64,000 nt of DNA from Staphylococcus chromogenes (GTDB taxonomy: Bacteria > Bacillota > Bacilli > Staphylococcales > Staphylococcaceae): the NCBI RefSeq assembly GCF_029024625.1, contig NZ_CP118953.1, forward strand, positions 1,054,001 through 1,118,000, in the 5' to 3' direction. The notes beneath the pieces are model-generated. The model saw only the letters and a list, made by a program, of their open reading frames with translations. It ran no database searches and was not told the origin of the DNA. Shown piece by piece: positions 1 through 8,714 of the stretch; the first letter of the stretch is position 1, and each line of letters begins with the position of its first letter. The position numbers and the translations under genes are program-made.

Positions 1-231
1 TTATTTAGAGACAATAATCTAAATGGTGTCATCGATATCGTGGATGAACCTCTCGTTTCTGATGACTTTAATACTGATAGTCATTCGGCAATCATCGATG
101 CGCAATCTACAATCGTTATGGGAGATAAAAAAGTAAAAGTTCTCGCTTGGTATGATAACGAATGGGCATATTCAACTCGTGTTGTAGATGTCTTACAACA
201 AATTGCAGAGGCAATTAAAGTAACAGCATAA
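1..231 (+). CDS. gapB: Glyceraldehyde-3-phosphate dehydrogenase, C-terminal fragment
   Basis: This is the last 76 codons of a GAPDH; the start lies left of the window. The tail contains the family signature WYDNEWAYSTRVVD, which packs against the NAD-binding domain, followed by a C-terminal helix. Staphylococci carry two GAPDHs: a glycolytic one, and a second NADP-preferring gluconeogenic enzyme (GapB/GapA2) encoded next to nrdR-dnaB-dnaI. The neighbourhood therefore points to GapB, although the visible residues alone cannot separate the two. A strong terminator follows the stop codon. Confidence 0.88.
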   Translation, partial: LFRDNNLNGVIDIVDEPLVSDDFNTDSHSAIIDAQSTIVMGDKKVKVLAWYDNEWAYSTRVVDVLQQIAEAIKVTA

Positions 232-255
232 TTAAAAATATGTAAAACTCCTCAA

Positions 256-297
256 AAAGAGTCAAGGTGTGCTTTGCGCCTTGGCTCTTTTGAACGT
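256..297 (+). terminator. Intrinsic terminator after gapB
   Basis: The arms AAAGAGTCAAGGTG (256 on) and CGCCTTGGCTCTTT pair almost perfectly around a short loop and run into T residues. The hairpin separates gapB from the replication genes. Confidence 0.85.
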
Positions 298-303
298 TGC
301 ACT

Positions 304-332
304 TTGGTTATTAAAACAGTTTGTAGTATAAT
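304..332 (+). promoter_or_regulatory. SigA-type promoter for nrdR-dnaB-dnaI
   Basis: TTGGTT at 304-309 and TATAAT at 327-332 are separated by 17 bp and lie about 30 bp upstream of nrdR. No NrdR-box pair was evident by eye. Confidence 0.6.
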
Positions 333-363
333 GAAACAAAAATATTGAAGAAGGTGAAAAGTT

Positions 364-831
364 GTGAAATGCCCAAAATGCCAAAATACGCAATCTCGCG
401 TGATTGATTCAAGACATGTGGATGACCTAAATGCTATTAGACGAAGACGTGAATGTGAGCATTGTGGGACTCGTTTCACTACTTTTGAACATATAGAGAT
501 GAGTCCGCTCATTGTTGTAAAAAAAGATGGCACAAGAGAACAGTTTAACCGTGAAAAAATATTAAATGGCTTAGTGCGTTCATGCGAAAAACGACCTGTT
601 CGTTTTCAACAGTTAGAGGATATTACGAACCAAGTTGAATGGCGACTTAGAGATTCAGGGATGGCGGAAATTTCCTCGAGAGCTATCGGAGAATATGTCA
701 TGGATCTTTTGATAAACGTCGATCAAGTGTCATACGTACGATTTGCATCAGTTTATCGTGAGTTTAAAGATGTGGATCAGTTATTAACATCAATGCAAGG
801 CATCATCAATGAAAATAAGCGGAGTGAATAA
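364..831 (+). CDS. nrdR: Transcriptional repressor NrdR
   Basis: NrdR senses (d)ATP and represses ribonucleotide reductase genes. The 155-residue protein begins with a four-cysteine zinc ribbon (C3, C6, C31, C34), followed by an ATP-cone domain from about residue 48 ([14 protein letters not shown]). The start codon is GTG, placed behind GAAGGTGAAAAG. The length is normal for the family. The stop is immediately followed by dnaB, linking dNTP-pool control with replication initiation as in other Firmicutes. Confidence 0.96.
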   Translation: MKCPKCQNTQSRVIDSRHVDDLNAIRRRRECEHCGTRFTTFEHIEMSPLIVVKKDGTREQFNREKILNGLVRSCEKRPVRFQQLEDITNQVEWRLRDSGMAEISSRAIGEYVMDLLINVDQVSYVRFASVYREFKDVDQLLTSMQGIINENKRSE

Positions 832-832
832 A

Positions 833-2194
833 ATGGTTTCCATGTTTGATAGTCAATTAAATGCACATGACGGATTTAAAGTTATTCGTCCTTTCCATTA
901 CCATCGCCTCCATCAAGAAGTGTTGAATCGTTTGTTTATTCCACTTATTGGTGCTGAAGCGGTAAGTTATTATTTATATTTAGAACAATTTCATCAACAG
1001 CCTCTTGAATCCAATTTAACTCATTATACGGTGATGTCTGAACTGAAAATCAATTTATTGAAGTTTCGAAAAAACCTAGATCTATTGGAAGGCATTGGTC
1101 TTTTAAAAACCTACGTCCGTCATTCGCAACAAACGACAGAATTTATATATGAACTTGTGCCACCGCCTTCACCATCTGGTTTCTTCAATGATCCTATGCT
1201 ATCTATTTATTTTTATCAGGTTGTGGGGCAGGCCCGCTATCATGAAATAAAACGCTTTTTTATACCTCAACAAAAAGATTTAACCGGTTATACAGAGGTT
1301 ACCAAAAAATTCACCGATGTTTTTAAAGTTCCTCAACAATCCAATCATTTACGGGACCAAAAACTGATTGAATCACGATATGAAGGTGTAGATTTATCAG
1401 ACGTCACGTTTGATTTTGATTTGTTAAAAGATATGTTGCAAACGCATTATGTAAGTGACGAAGTGATTTCTGAACCTAACAAAACAACGATTATCCAATT
1501 AGCCACTTTATATCGTTTATCGCCCGATGTGATGAAAACAGTGATTTTAAAATCGTTAAATAGTGACCAAAGTATATCTATTTCCACTTTACGAAAGACA
1601 GCGCAAGAATATTACCTCATAGAAAACCAACAAGAATTGCCATCTTTAACTGAGTCAAATACCGATCACTCGCAAAATGAAGATGAAAATATTGAAGCAG
1701 TGGAAGTAACGAATTGGGAAGAGTGGTATGAGGTAATGGACAATACGAGTCCAATAGTAATGCTGACTTCATGGGGAGGCTCAGAACCTACGCCTCAACA
1801 AAAAGCGATGATTGAAGATTTATTGAATAGAGAACAATTGAGCTTTGGGGCAATTAATGTGTTATTACAATATGTGATGCTTTCAAAAGACCAAAATTTA
1901 CCTAAAAATTATGTGCTTTCAGTCGCATCAAGTTGGAAAAAAAATGGTGTCACTGATGCTAAATCTGCACATGCTTTAGCTGAAAAAATCAAAGAGAAGC
2001 AATCACGTTCGTACTCAAACTATAAATCACAACGTCCTCAAGAACAATTACAGTCAAAAGAAAAAACGCCTCGTTGGCTCACACATCCAGACGAATTTAA
2101 ATTACAGGATGAGGATCAAGAAAGTTTACAAAAAGATAAAGATGCATTTCTAAATAAACTAAAAAATAAAAAGCGGGCAGGTGAGAAAGAATGA
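833..2194 (+). CDS. dnaB: Replication initiation and membrane attachment protein DnaB
   Basis: DnaB is the Firmicute helicase co-loader that works with DnaD and DnaI to load the DnaC helicase at oriC and at PriA-restarted forks. The chosen ATG at 833 has GGAG at 821-824 at good distance. An ATG at 809 would lie inside nrdR without a ribosome-binding site. The 453-residue protein has an N-terminal DnaD-like winged-helix region (about 15-120). A C-terminal DnaD-family domain carries YVLSVASSW, matching the YxxxIxxxW motif of that family, and ends in a basic Lys-rich tail. It overlaps dnaI by 4 bp. Confidence 0.94.
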   Translation: MVSMFDSQLNAHDGFKVIRPFHYHRLHQEVLNRLFIPLIGAEAVSYYLYLEQFHQQPLESNLTHYTVMSELKINLLKFRKNLDLLEGIGLLKTYVRHSQQTTEFIYELVPPPSPSGFFNDPMLSIYFYQVVGQARYHEIKRFFIPQQKDLTGYTEVTKKFTDVFKVPQQSNHLRDQKLIESRYEGVDLSDVTFDFDLLKDMLQTHYVSDEVISEPNKTTIIQLATLYRLSPDVMKTVILKSLNSDQSISISTLRKTAQEYYLIENQQELPSLTESNTDHSQNEDENIEAVEVTNWEEWYEVMDNTSPIVMLTSWGGSEPTPQQKAMIEDLLNREQLSFGAINVLLQYVMLSKDQNLPKNYVLSVASSWKKNGVTDAKSAHALAEKIKEKQSRSYSNYKSQRPQEQLQSKEKTPRWLTHPDEFKLQDEDQESLQKDKDAFLNKLKNKKRAGEKE

Positions 2195-3114
2195 AATCGT
2201 TTGGGAGCATTATTGGTTCAAATGAAGCATTTGAAAAAAGAATCGCTAAAATCAAACGCGACGTGTTACAAGATCCAGATGTCAAAAAATTTTTAGAGGC
2301 ACATCAAAGTGAATTAACAAATCGTATGATTGATGAAGATTTGAATATTTTACAAGAATATAAAGATCAACAAAAAAACTATGACGATCATCATACTTAT
2401 GAAAACTGTCCTAATTTTGTTAAGGGTCATATCCCCGAACTCTATATTGAAAACGAGCGAATTAAAATCAAATATATTCCGTGTCCATGTAAAATCAAAC
2501 ATGATGAAGCTAAGTTTTATAGTAATATGATTACTTCATTTCATATGCATCCAGATACATTGAACGCCAAAATCAAAGACATATATATGAATCGTCGGAA
2601 TCGCCTAGAATTGGCAATGCAATTAGACGAGATGATTGATCAGATTATCGCAAAACAACCCACAAAAGGATTATATCTTTATGGTGAATTCGGAACGGGC
2701 AAATCCTTCATTTTAGGAGCGATTGCCAATGAATTAAAAAGCAACCGTGTGCCTTCCACTATCATATATGTTCCAGAATTTATACGTACACTTAAAAATG
2801 GCTTTAAAGATGGTTCAACTGACCGAAGAGTTAAAGAAGTTCGAGAAGCAAGGGTATTATTTTTAGATGATATTGGAGCTGAAGAAATTTCTCCATGGGT
2901 TAGAGATGAGGTGCTTGGACCTATTTTACATTATCGTATGATACAAGAATTACCCACATTTTTTAGCTCGAATTTAAATCTCGATGAACTTGAACACCAT
3001 TTGTCTGTAACGCGTGGGGGGACAGAAATGACAAAAGCTGCGCGAATCATGGAACGGGTTAAAACGCTCGCTCAACCCTATCGACTCGAAGGAGAAAATT
3101 ATAGAAAGCGTTGA
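2191..3114 (+). CDS. dnaI: Primosomal protein DnaI, helicase loader
   Basis: DnaI is an AAA+ ATPase that loads the replicative helicase. The N-terminal domain has the putative zinc site with C73, C98 and C100. The ATPase domain has Walker A GEFGTGKS at 165-172 and Walker B LFLDDIGAEE near 219-228. It is 307 residues long, typical of the family. It is translationally coupled to dnaB through ATGA. The stop codon lies inside the -35 box of the thrS leader promoter. Confidence 0.96.
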   Translation: MKSFGSIIGSNEAFEKRIAKIKRDVLQDPDVKKFLEAHQSELTNRMIDEDLNILQEYKDQQKNYDDHHTYENCPNFVKGHIPELYIENERIKIKYIPCPCKIKHDEAKFYSNMITSFHMHPDTLNAKIKDIYMNRRNRLELAMQLDEMIDQIIAKQPTKGLYLYGEFGTGKSFILGAIANELKSNRVPSTIIYVPEFIRTLKNGFKDGSTDRRVKEVREARVLFLDDIGAEEISPWVRDEVLGPILHYRMIQELPTFFSSNLNLDELEHHLSVTRGGTEMTKAARIMERVKTLAQPYRLEGENYRKR

Positions 3115-3138
3115 TATTTTTAAGAAAAGCGTTATAAT
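3111..3138 (+). promoter_or_regulatory. Promoter of the thrS T-box transcript
   Basis: TTGATA (3111-3116) and TATAAT (3133-3138) have a 16-bp spacer. The -35 box overlaps the dnaI stop codon. Confidence 0.65.
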
Positions 3139-3144
3139 GTAATT

Positions 3145-3383
3145 AACTAAATGAACGACTAAAAGTATGAGGATTCGATAAAATACCTCCTATTATCCAG
3201 AGAGCTACCGTTGGTGAGAGTGTAGTTTTTAGTGTATTTTATTACTCCCTCTATTTTGGCACTTGTAATGAGTGCACGGCTCAAGACCGTTATCTTATGT
3301 AGAGTTTGTATGTTTATTTAACATACTTTTCTAGGGTGGTACCACGATTGACCTCGTCCCTGTTCTGGGATGAGGTCTTTTTG
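3145..3383 (+). promoter_or_regulatory. T-box riboswitch controlling thrS
   Basis: The leader carries the distal stem I element AGAGAGCTACC..., the T-box AGGGTGGTACCACG at 3333-3346, and a terminator with arms at 3350-3360 and 3368-3378 followed by T residues. Stem I can be drawn with TAAAATAC pairing to GTATTTTA. This leaves ACT (3244-3246) in the specifier loop, a threonine codon, matching the downstream gene. Uncharged tRNA-Thr should stabilise the antiterminator. Confidence 0.92.
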
Positions 3384-3417
3384 TTTTTAGTCGTTATTTA
3401 ATTTAAGGAGGATGCAT

Positions 3418-5355
3418 ATGGCTGAGATAAGTATACGCTTTCCAGATGGAAATGAAAAAAGTTTTGAAAAGGGAATAACTACTGAAGAAATCGCACAATC
3501 TATCAGTCCTGGTTTACGTAAAAAAGCAGTAGCAGGTAAATTCAATCAACAATTAGTAGATTTAACACGTCCACTAGAAGAAAATGGCGACATTGAAATT
3601 ATTACACCAGGGAGCGACGAAGCACTAGAGGTATTACGTCACTCAACAGCACATTTAATGGCACAGGCCATCAAACGCTTATATGGTGATGTAAAATTTG
3701 GCGTAGGCCCAGTTATTGATGGTGGTTTTTACTACGATTTTGATATGGAAGAAAAAGTGTCGAGTGATGACTTTGAAAAAATAGAAAAAACAATGAAACA
3801 AATTGTTAATGAAAATCATCCCATCGAACGTCGTGTGGTTTCACGTGAAGAGGCGAAATCATTTTTTAGTGAAGATCCATATAAACTCGAATTGATTGAT
3901 GCGATTCCTGAAGATGAAAGTGTAACGCTATACTCACAAGGAGAATTCACTGATTTATGTCGTGGCGTGCATGTGCCATCTACGTCTAAAATTAAAGAAT
4001 TTAAATTGCTATCTACAGCAGGGGCGTATTGGCGTGGTGACAGTAATAATAAAATGTTACAGCGTATCTATGGTACAGCATTTTTTGATAAAAAAGACTT
4101 AAAAGCACATCTTAAAATGTTAGAAGAACGTAAAGAACGTGACCATAGACGTATTGGTAAGGATTTAGAACTCTTTACGAACAATCAATTAGTAGGGGCA
4201 GGCTTACCGCTTTGGTTACCAAATGGCGCGACAATTCGACGAGAAATTGAACGCTATATCGTCGATAAAGAAGTGAGTCTCGGTTATGATCATGTATATA
4301 CACCTGTCATGGCAAATGTAAATTTATATAAAACATCTGGACATTGGGATCATTACCAAGATGATATGTTCCCTGTCATGCAATTAGATGAAGATGAAGC
4401 AATGGTGCTTCGTCCAATGAATTGCCCACATCATATGATGATATATGCAAATAAGCCACATTCTTATCGTGAACTTCCAATTCGTATCGCTGAACTAGGT
4501 ACAATGCACCGCTATGAAGCGAGTGGGGCTGTATCAGGGTTACAACGTGTGCGTGGAATGACTTTAAATGATGCTCACATTTTTGTTCGTCCAGATCAAA
4601 TTAAAGATGAATTTAAACGTGTTGTAAACATGATTATCGATGTATACAAAGATTTCGGGTTTGAAGATTACCGCTTCCGTTTAAGCTATCGTGATCCTGA
4701 AGATAAAGAGAAATATTTTGATGATGATGACATGTGGAACAAAGCAGAAGCGATGTTAAAAGAAGCTGTAGACGAATTAGGTTTAAGTTATGAAGAAGAA
4801 ACAGGTGAAGCTGCGTTTTATGGTCCAAAACTCGACGTACAAGTGAAGACAGCAATGGGTAAAGAAGAAACCTTATCTACGGCTCAACTTGACTTTTTAT
4901 TACCGGAGCGATTTGATTTATCTTACATTGGTCAAGATGGTGAACAACATCGTCCAGTCGTTATTCATCGTGGCGTCGTTTCGACAATGGAACGTTTCGT
5001 TGCCTTCTTAACTGAAGAAACAAAAGGCGCTTTCCCTACATGGTTAGCTCCTCAACAAGTTGAAATCATTCCTGTTAATGTGGACCTACATTATGATTAT
5101 GCGAAACAAATTCAAGATGAACTTAAATCCCAAGGTGTTCGTGTGAATATTGATGATCGTAATGAAAAGATGGGATACAAAATTCGTGAAGCTCAAATGA
5201 AGAAAATTCCTTACCAACTTGTTGTTGGTGATAAAGAAGTAGAAAATAATGAAGTGAACGTTCGTAAATATGGTTCTCAAGATCAAGAAACAGTTGAAAA
5301 AGATGATTTTATTTGGAATTTAGTAGACGAAATTCGCTTGAAAAAACATAGATAA
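3418..5355 (+). CDS. thrS: Threonine--tRNA ligase
   Basis: A class II synthetase that charges tRNA-Thr. The chosen ATG at 3418 lies 6 nt after AAGGAGG (3405-3411) and gives 645 residues, the exact staphylococcal length. The in-frame ATG at 3412 directly abuts the ribosome-binding site. Domains in order are TGS (about 1-62), the N2 editing domain with [10 protein letters not shown], the catalytic core with zinc-ligand motif MNCPHHMM and motif 2 region [11 protein letters not shown], and a C-terminal anticodon-binding domain. It is a single-gene transcript under the upstream T-box. Confidence 0.97.
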   Translation: MAEISIRFPDGNEKSFEKGITTEEIAQSISPGLRKKAVAGKFNQQLVDLTRPLEENGDIEIITPGSDEALEVLRHSTAHLMAQAIKRLYGDVKFGVGPVIDGGFYYDFDMEEKVSSDDFEKIEKTMKQIVNENHPIERRVVSREEAKSFFSEDPYKLELIDAIPEDESVTLYSQGEFTDLCRGVHVPSTSKIKEFKLLSTAGAYWRGDSNNKMLQRIYGTAFFDKKDLKAHLKMLEERKERDHRRIGKDLELFTNNQLVGAGLPLWLPNGATIRREIERYIVDKEVSLGYDHVYTPVMANVNLYKTSGHWDHYQDDMFPVMQLDEDEAMVLRPMNCPHHMMIYANKPHSYRELPIRIAELGTMHRYEASGAVSGLQRVRGMTLNDAHIFVRPDQIKDEFKRVVNMIIDVYKDFGFEDYRFRLSYRDPEDKEKYFDDDDMWNKAEAMLKEAVDELGLSYEEETGEAAFYGPKLDVQVKTAMGKEETLSTAQLDFLLPERFDLSYIGQDGEQHRPVVIHRGVVSTMERFVAFLTEETKGAFPTWLAPQQVEIIPVNVDLHYDYAKQIQDELKSQGVRVNIDDRNEKMGYKIREAQMKKIPYQLVVGDKEVENNEVNVRKYGSQDQETVEKDDFIWNLVDEIRLKKHR

Positions 5356-5356
5356 C

Positions 5357-5385
5357 TTGTCAATCTTTTGTGATTAAGTTATAGT
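5357..5385 (+). promoter_or_regulatory. Promoter of the lysP riboswitch transcript
   Basis: TTGTCA (5357-5362) and TATAGT (5380-5385) are spaced by 17 bp. They start immediately after the thrS stop. Confidence 0.65.
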
Positions 5386-5413
5386 AGTTATTAATAAATG
5401 AATATGAATTTAG

Positions 5414-5578
5414 TTAGAGGTTGCGTCTTTAAAAAGTCGTTTGTCAGAAGTCGAATGGGACATATGTTGCACAAATAAAAGGTAAAGACGCCGAAGTGAA
5501 AGGTGAACCATCAACATCTTTTGCTGGGCTAGTATTCGAACAGAAGCTAGACTGTCACAATAGTGGTGTGCTATCTAT
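5414..5578 (+). promoter_or_regulatory. Lysine riboswitch (L-box) upstream of lysP
   Basis: Conserved L-box blocks appear in order: AGAGGTTGCG near 5416, AAAGACGCCGAAGTG near 5487, TGCTGGGCTAG near 5522, ACTGTCAC near 5550 and GTGCTATCT ending at 5577. The aptamer is followed by a terminator, so lysine binding should switch off transcription of the permease gene. Together with the gene it precedes, the identification is strong. Confidence 0.9.
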
Positions 5579-5591
5579 GTTATACATGAAA

Positions 5592-5627
5592 CAAAGGTTG
5601 CATTCTCAATGTAACCTTTGTTTTTTT
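5592..5627 (+). terminator. Expression-platform terminator of the lysine riboswitch
   Basis: The CAAAGGTT and AACCTTTG arms enclose a loop and are followed by seven T residues. The hairpin lies between the aptamer and lysP. Confidence 0.85.
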
Positions 5628-5687
5628 AAGAGAGTAATGACTTAAATTGTAACACCTACCTCTAGGTAAAAGGGAAAGGATAATGAT

Positions 5688-7196
5688 ATGAGTCAGGTTC
5701 ATTCGGAAAAAGAAAACACAGTCCAAAGACAACTTAAAGATCGTCATATATCAATGATTGCGATAGGAGGGGCGATTGGCACAGGTTTGTTTATGACATC
5801 TGGGGGTGCCATTGGTGATGCAGGCCCATTGGGGGCATTATTAGGCTATGCCATTATTGGTATTATGGTATTTTTCTTAATGACTTCATTAGGTGAAATG
5901 GCAACGTACCTTCCAGTTTCAGGTTCTTTTAGTACATATGCGACACGTTTTGTGGATCCCTCATTAGGGTTTGCGCTTGGTTGGAACTATTGGTTCAATT
6001 GGGTGATTACTGTAGCTGCTGACGTGACCATTGCTGCACAAGTCATCCAATATTGGGCGCCTTTACAGTTTTTACCTGCATGGGCATGGAGTTGCCTATT
6101 TATGGTCATCATTTTTAGTTTGAACGCCTTATCTGTAAAAGTATACGGTGAAAGTGAATATTGGTTTGCCTTCATAAAAGTAGCAACTGTCATTATTTTT
6201 ATCATTGTAGGTCTTTTAACAATACTCGGAATTATGGGTGGTTCAGCTGTAGGATTTGATACTTTCACAAAAGGAGATGCCCCTATTTTAGGCGATAATA
6301 TAGGGAGTAGTTTACTCGCTATTTTTGGTGTCTTCCTTATTGCAGGTTTCTCATTCCAAGGAACAGAACTTGTGGGTATCACAGCAGGTGAATCTGAAAA
6401 CCCGCAACGTGCAGTCCCTAAAGCGATTAAACAAGTGTTTTGGCGTATCTTACTATTTTATATTTTTGCCATTTTCATTATTGGAATGTTGATTCCTTAT
6501 GATAGTCCAGCATTAATGGGTGGCGGAGATGATATTGCGACATCTCCATTTACATTAGTATTTAAAAATGCTGGTTTGGCTTTTGCGGCCTCATTTATGA
6601 ACGCGGTTATATTAACTTCTGTATTATCTGCTGGAAATTCTGGGATGTATGCAAGTACGAGAATGTTATATTCCATGAGTAAAGATGGCTTAGCGGCGAG
6701 AATTTTTGGTAATACGAACAAAAATGGAACGCCAATTATTTCTATGATTGCAACGGCTGCTATCGTCATAATTATTTTTATTGTGCAACAAGTGAGCGGT
6801 AATGCTTACGAGTATATTGTTGCAGCAAGTGGCTTAACAGGATTTATCGCTTGGGTAGGGATTGCAATCAGTCATTACCGCTTTAGAAAAGCCTTTGATG
6901 CTCAAAACTATGATAAAGACAAATTGGTTTATAAAGCAAAACTCTTCCCATTCGGTCCTATTTTGGCAGGCGTTTTATGTGTCATTGTAATTATCGGTCA
7001 AGATGTAGATTTAATACAAAGTGGTCATTTTGATTTTAATCGATTTATCATTACGTATATGGGAATACCTGTATTTTTAGGCTTTTTCATTTATCATAAG
7101 TTAAGATATAAAACGAAATTGATTCCTTTAAAAGAAGTGAATCTTGATCCATCAGTTACAACAAAAGAAAAAAACTTCCAAAAACATGTTGACTAA
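5688..7196 (+). CDS. lysP: Lysine-specific permease
   Basis: An APC-superfamily amino-acid permease of the cytoplasmic membrane, 502 residues with about 12 hydrophobic segments. The first segment carries the family signature IGGAIGTGLFMTSGG (about 28-42). The family is broad, but the lysine riboswitch directly upstream fixes the likely substrate as lysine. The start ATG follows AGGGAAAGGA at a 7-nt distance. The infC promoter overlaps its 3' end, so it appears to be monocistronic. Confidence 0.92.
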   Translation: MSQVHSEKENTVQRQLKDRHISMIAIGGAIGTGLFMTSGGAIGDAGPLGALLGYAIIGIMVFFLMTSLGEMATYLPVSGSFSTYATRFVDPSLGFALGWNYWFNWVITVAADVTIAAQVIQYWAPLQFLPAWAWSCLFMVIIFSLNALSVKVYGESEYWFAFIKVATVIIFIIVGLLTILGIMGGSAVGFDTFTKGDAPILGDNIGSSLLAIFGVFLIAGFSFQGTELVGITAGESENPQRAVPKAIKQVFWRILLFYIFAIFIIGMLIPYDSPALMGGGDDIATSPFTLVFKNAGLAFAASFMNAVILTSVLSAGNSGMYASTRMLYSMSKDGLAARIFGNTNKNGTPIISMIATAAIVIIIFIVQQVSGNAYEYIVAASGLTGFIAWVGIAISHYRFRKAFDAQNYDKDKLVYKAKLFPFGPILAGVLCVIVIIGQDVDLIQSGHFDFNRFIITYMGIPVFLGFFIYHKLRYKTKLIPLKEVNLDPSVTTKEKNFQKHVD

Positions 7197-7217
7197 TTCG
7201 AATTAACTTGGTATAGT
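7189..7217 (+). promoter_or_regulatory. Promoter of the infC-rpmI-rplT operon
   Basis: TTGACT (7189-7194) and TATAGT (7212-7217) have a 17-bp spacer. The -35 box overlaps the end of lysP. Confidence 0.7.
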
Positions 7218-7223
7218 TAGTTC

Positions 7224-7391
7224 TGTTGATTACGAAACGGACCAAGTAGAAGCACCCGCTTCTCACCTGTAGCGACGCATAAAGCAGTTGGCAGGTAAAC
7301 GATAACATGTGAAAGAAGTTCATGTGAATTTAGAAGCGGGGACATAGACTGTCCTCGCTTCTTTTTTGTACTTGGACCATTCGTAAAACTA
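7224..7391 (+). promoter_or_regulatory. L20-type ribosomal protein leader with attenuator
   Basis: The leader before infC contains alternative pairings. GGACCAAGTAGAAGC near 7239 can pair with TACTTGGACC near 7370. A terminator hairpin (AGAAGCGGGGAC with GTCCTCGCTTCT, 7332-7362, then T residues) sits just before the gene. This is the arrangement known from Bacillus, where excess L20 binds the leader and promotes termination. Binding by L20 here is inferred from position and family knowledge. Confidence 0.8.
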
Positions 7392-7406
7392 ATGGAGGTG
7401 TCAACC

Positions 7407-7925
7407 ATAGCTAAGGATCAAACGCAAGTAAATGAAAAGATTCGTGCAAGAGAATTACGTCTTATCGGTCAAAATGGTGACCAAATTGGTGTCAAAACCA
7501 AAAATGAAGCATTAGAAATGGCAGATCGTCTAGGTTTAGATGTTGTTGTTGTTGCACCTAATGCTAAGCCACCTGTTGCTCGTATAATGGACTATGGTAA
7601 GTACAAATTTGAGCAACAAAAGAAAGAAAAAGAAATGAAAAAGAAACAAAAAATCATCAATGTTAAAGAGATTCGTTTAAGTCCAACAATTGAAGAACAT
7701 GACTTCAATACAAAACTTAAAAATGGTCGCAAATTTTTATCTAAAGGTGATAAAGTTAAAGTTTCAATTCGTTTCAGAGGGCGTGCCATTACACATAAAG
7801 AAATCGGACAACGTGTTTTAGAAAAGTTCGCAGATGAATGTAAAGATGTTGCTACTGTGGAACAGAAGCCTAAAATGGAAGGCCGTCAAATGTTTCTTAT
7901 GTTAGCCCCAATTAACGAAAAATAA
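7407..7925 (+). CDS. infC: Translation initiation factor IF-3
   Basis: IF-3 binds the 30S subunit and enforces start-codon fidelity. The best start is the ATA at 7407: GGAGGTG at 7394-7400 ends 6-8 nt upstream of it. The in-frame ATG at 7392 and GTG at 7398 lie before or inside that ribosome-binding site and cannot use it. This gives 172 residues beginning (M)[11 protein letters not shown] non-AUG start is a known hallmark of infC, because IF-3 discriminates against such codons and so represses itself. The N-domain, basic linker ([13 protein letters not shown]) and C-domain are all present. Annotation pipelines would probably choose 7392 or 7398. Confidence 0.93.
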   Translation: MAKDQTQVNEKIRARELRLIGQNGDQIGVKTKNEALEMADRLGLDVVVVAPNAKPPVARIMDYGKYKFEQQKKEKEMKKKQKIINVKEIRLSPTIEEHDFNTKLKNGRKFLSKGDKVKVSIRFRGRAITHKEIGQRVLEKFADECKDVATVEQKPKMEGRQMFLMLAPINEK

Positions 7926-7951
7926 ACAACGATTAATAGGAGGAACTCACT

Positions 7952-8152
7952 ATGCCTAAAATGAAAACTCATCGCGGAGCAGCGAAACGTGTTAAAAGAA
8001 CTGGATCTGGTCAATTAAAACGTTCTAGAGCTTACACTTCTCACTTATTCGCAAACAAATCTACAAAACAAAAACGTCAATTACGTAAAGCATCATTAGT
8101 TTCTAAAAGCGATGCAAAACGTGTAAAACAATTATTAACATACGTTAAATAA
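7952..8152 (+). CDS. rpmI: 50S ribosomal protein L35
   Basis: A 66-residue, strongly basic protein beginning [18 protein letters not shown], the L35 signature. The ribosome-binding site is AGGAGGAA. It lies between infC and rplT in the conserved operon. Confidence 0.98.
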   Translation: MPKMKTHRGAAKRVKRTGSGQLKRSRAYTSHLFANKSTKQKRQLRKASLVSKSDAKRVKQLLTYVK

Positions 8153-8206
8153 GATATTTTAAATGGTATGAGCTGCATACCCCAGAGATAAAAGGAGGAA
8201 TTTATT

Positions 8207-8563
8207 ATGCCACGTGTTAAAGGTGGAACAGTAACAAGAGCGCGTCGTAAAAAAACGATTAAATTAGCAAAAGGTTACTTTGGTTCAAAAAGTACATTAT
8301 ATAAAGTAGCAAAACAACAAGTTATGAAATCAGGTCAATATTCATTCCGTGACCGTCGTCAAAGAAAACGTGATTTCCGTAAATTATGGATTACACGTAT
8401 CAACGCTGCTGCACGTCAACATGACATGAGCTATTCTCGTTTAATGAACGGCTTAAAAGTAGCTGGTATCGATATTAACCGTAAAATGTTATCTGAAATT
8501 GCTATTTCAGACGACAAAGCTTTCGCTGAATTAGTTAACAAAGCAAAAGACGCTTTAAAATAA
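8207..8563 (+). CDS. rplT: 50S ribosomal protein L20
   Basis: A 118-residue L20 with the usual basic N-terminal extension ([16 protein letters not shown]) and globular C-domain. L20 is an early assembly protein of the 50S subunit and, in relatives, the repressor acting on the infC leader. The ribosome-binding site is AAAGGAGGAA. A strong terminator ends the operon. Confidence 0.98.
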   Translation: MPRVKGGTVTRARRKKTIKLAKGYFGSKSTLYKVAKQQVMKSGQYSFRDRRQRKRDFRKLWITRINAAARQHDMSYSRLMNGLKVAGIDINRKMLSEIAISDDKAFAELVNKAKDALK

Positions 8564-8574
8564 TAATGACAATT

Positions 8575-8622
8575 AAACGCTTTTCACAGTGAAGAAGAAT
8601 TCTTTATGTGAAAAGCGTTTTT
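8575..8622 (+). terminator. Terminator of the infC-rpmI-rplT operon
   Basis: AAACGCTTTTCACA pairs with TGTGAAAAGCGTTT across a short AT-rich loop and is followed by T residues. Confidence 0.9.
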
Positions 8623-8714
8623 GTACATAGTGTGAGTAAGTCATACATAAAAATTCTTTCAGCTTAAGGGTTTCTTTGATACCATTAAGAAAACATGTTA
8701 AAAAGGAGAAAATG

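Noticed and set aside
252-533. 93-codon minus-strand frame over the gapB terminator and nrdR
   Set aside because: Antisense shadow of nrdR coding sequence; it begins in nrdR and passes through a terminator.
5987-6382. 131-codon minus-strand frame inside lysP
   Set aside because: Longest antisense shadow in the window, but it lies wholly within a well-supported permease gene and has no initiation signals.
7392-7406. ATG 7392 or GTG 7398 as the infC start
   Set aside because: Both lie upstream of or within the only ribosome-binding site, so neither can be positioned by it.
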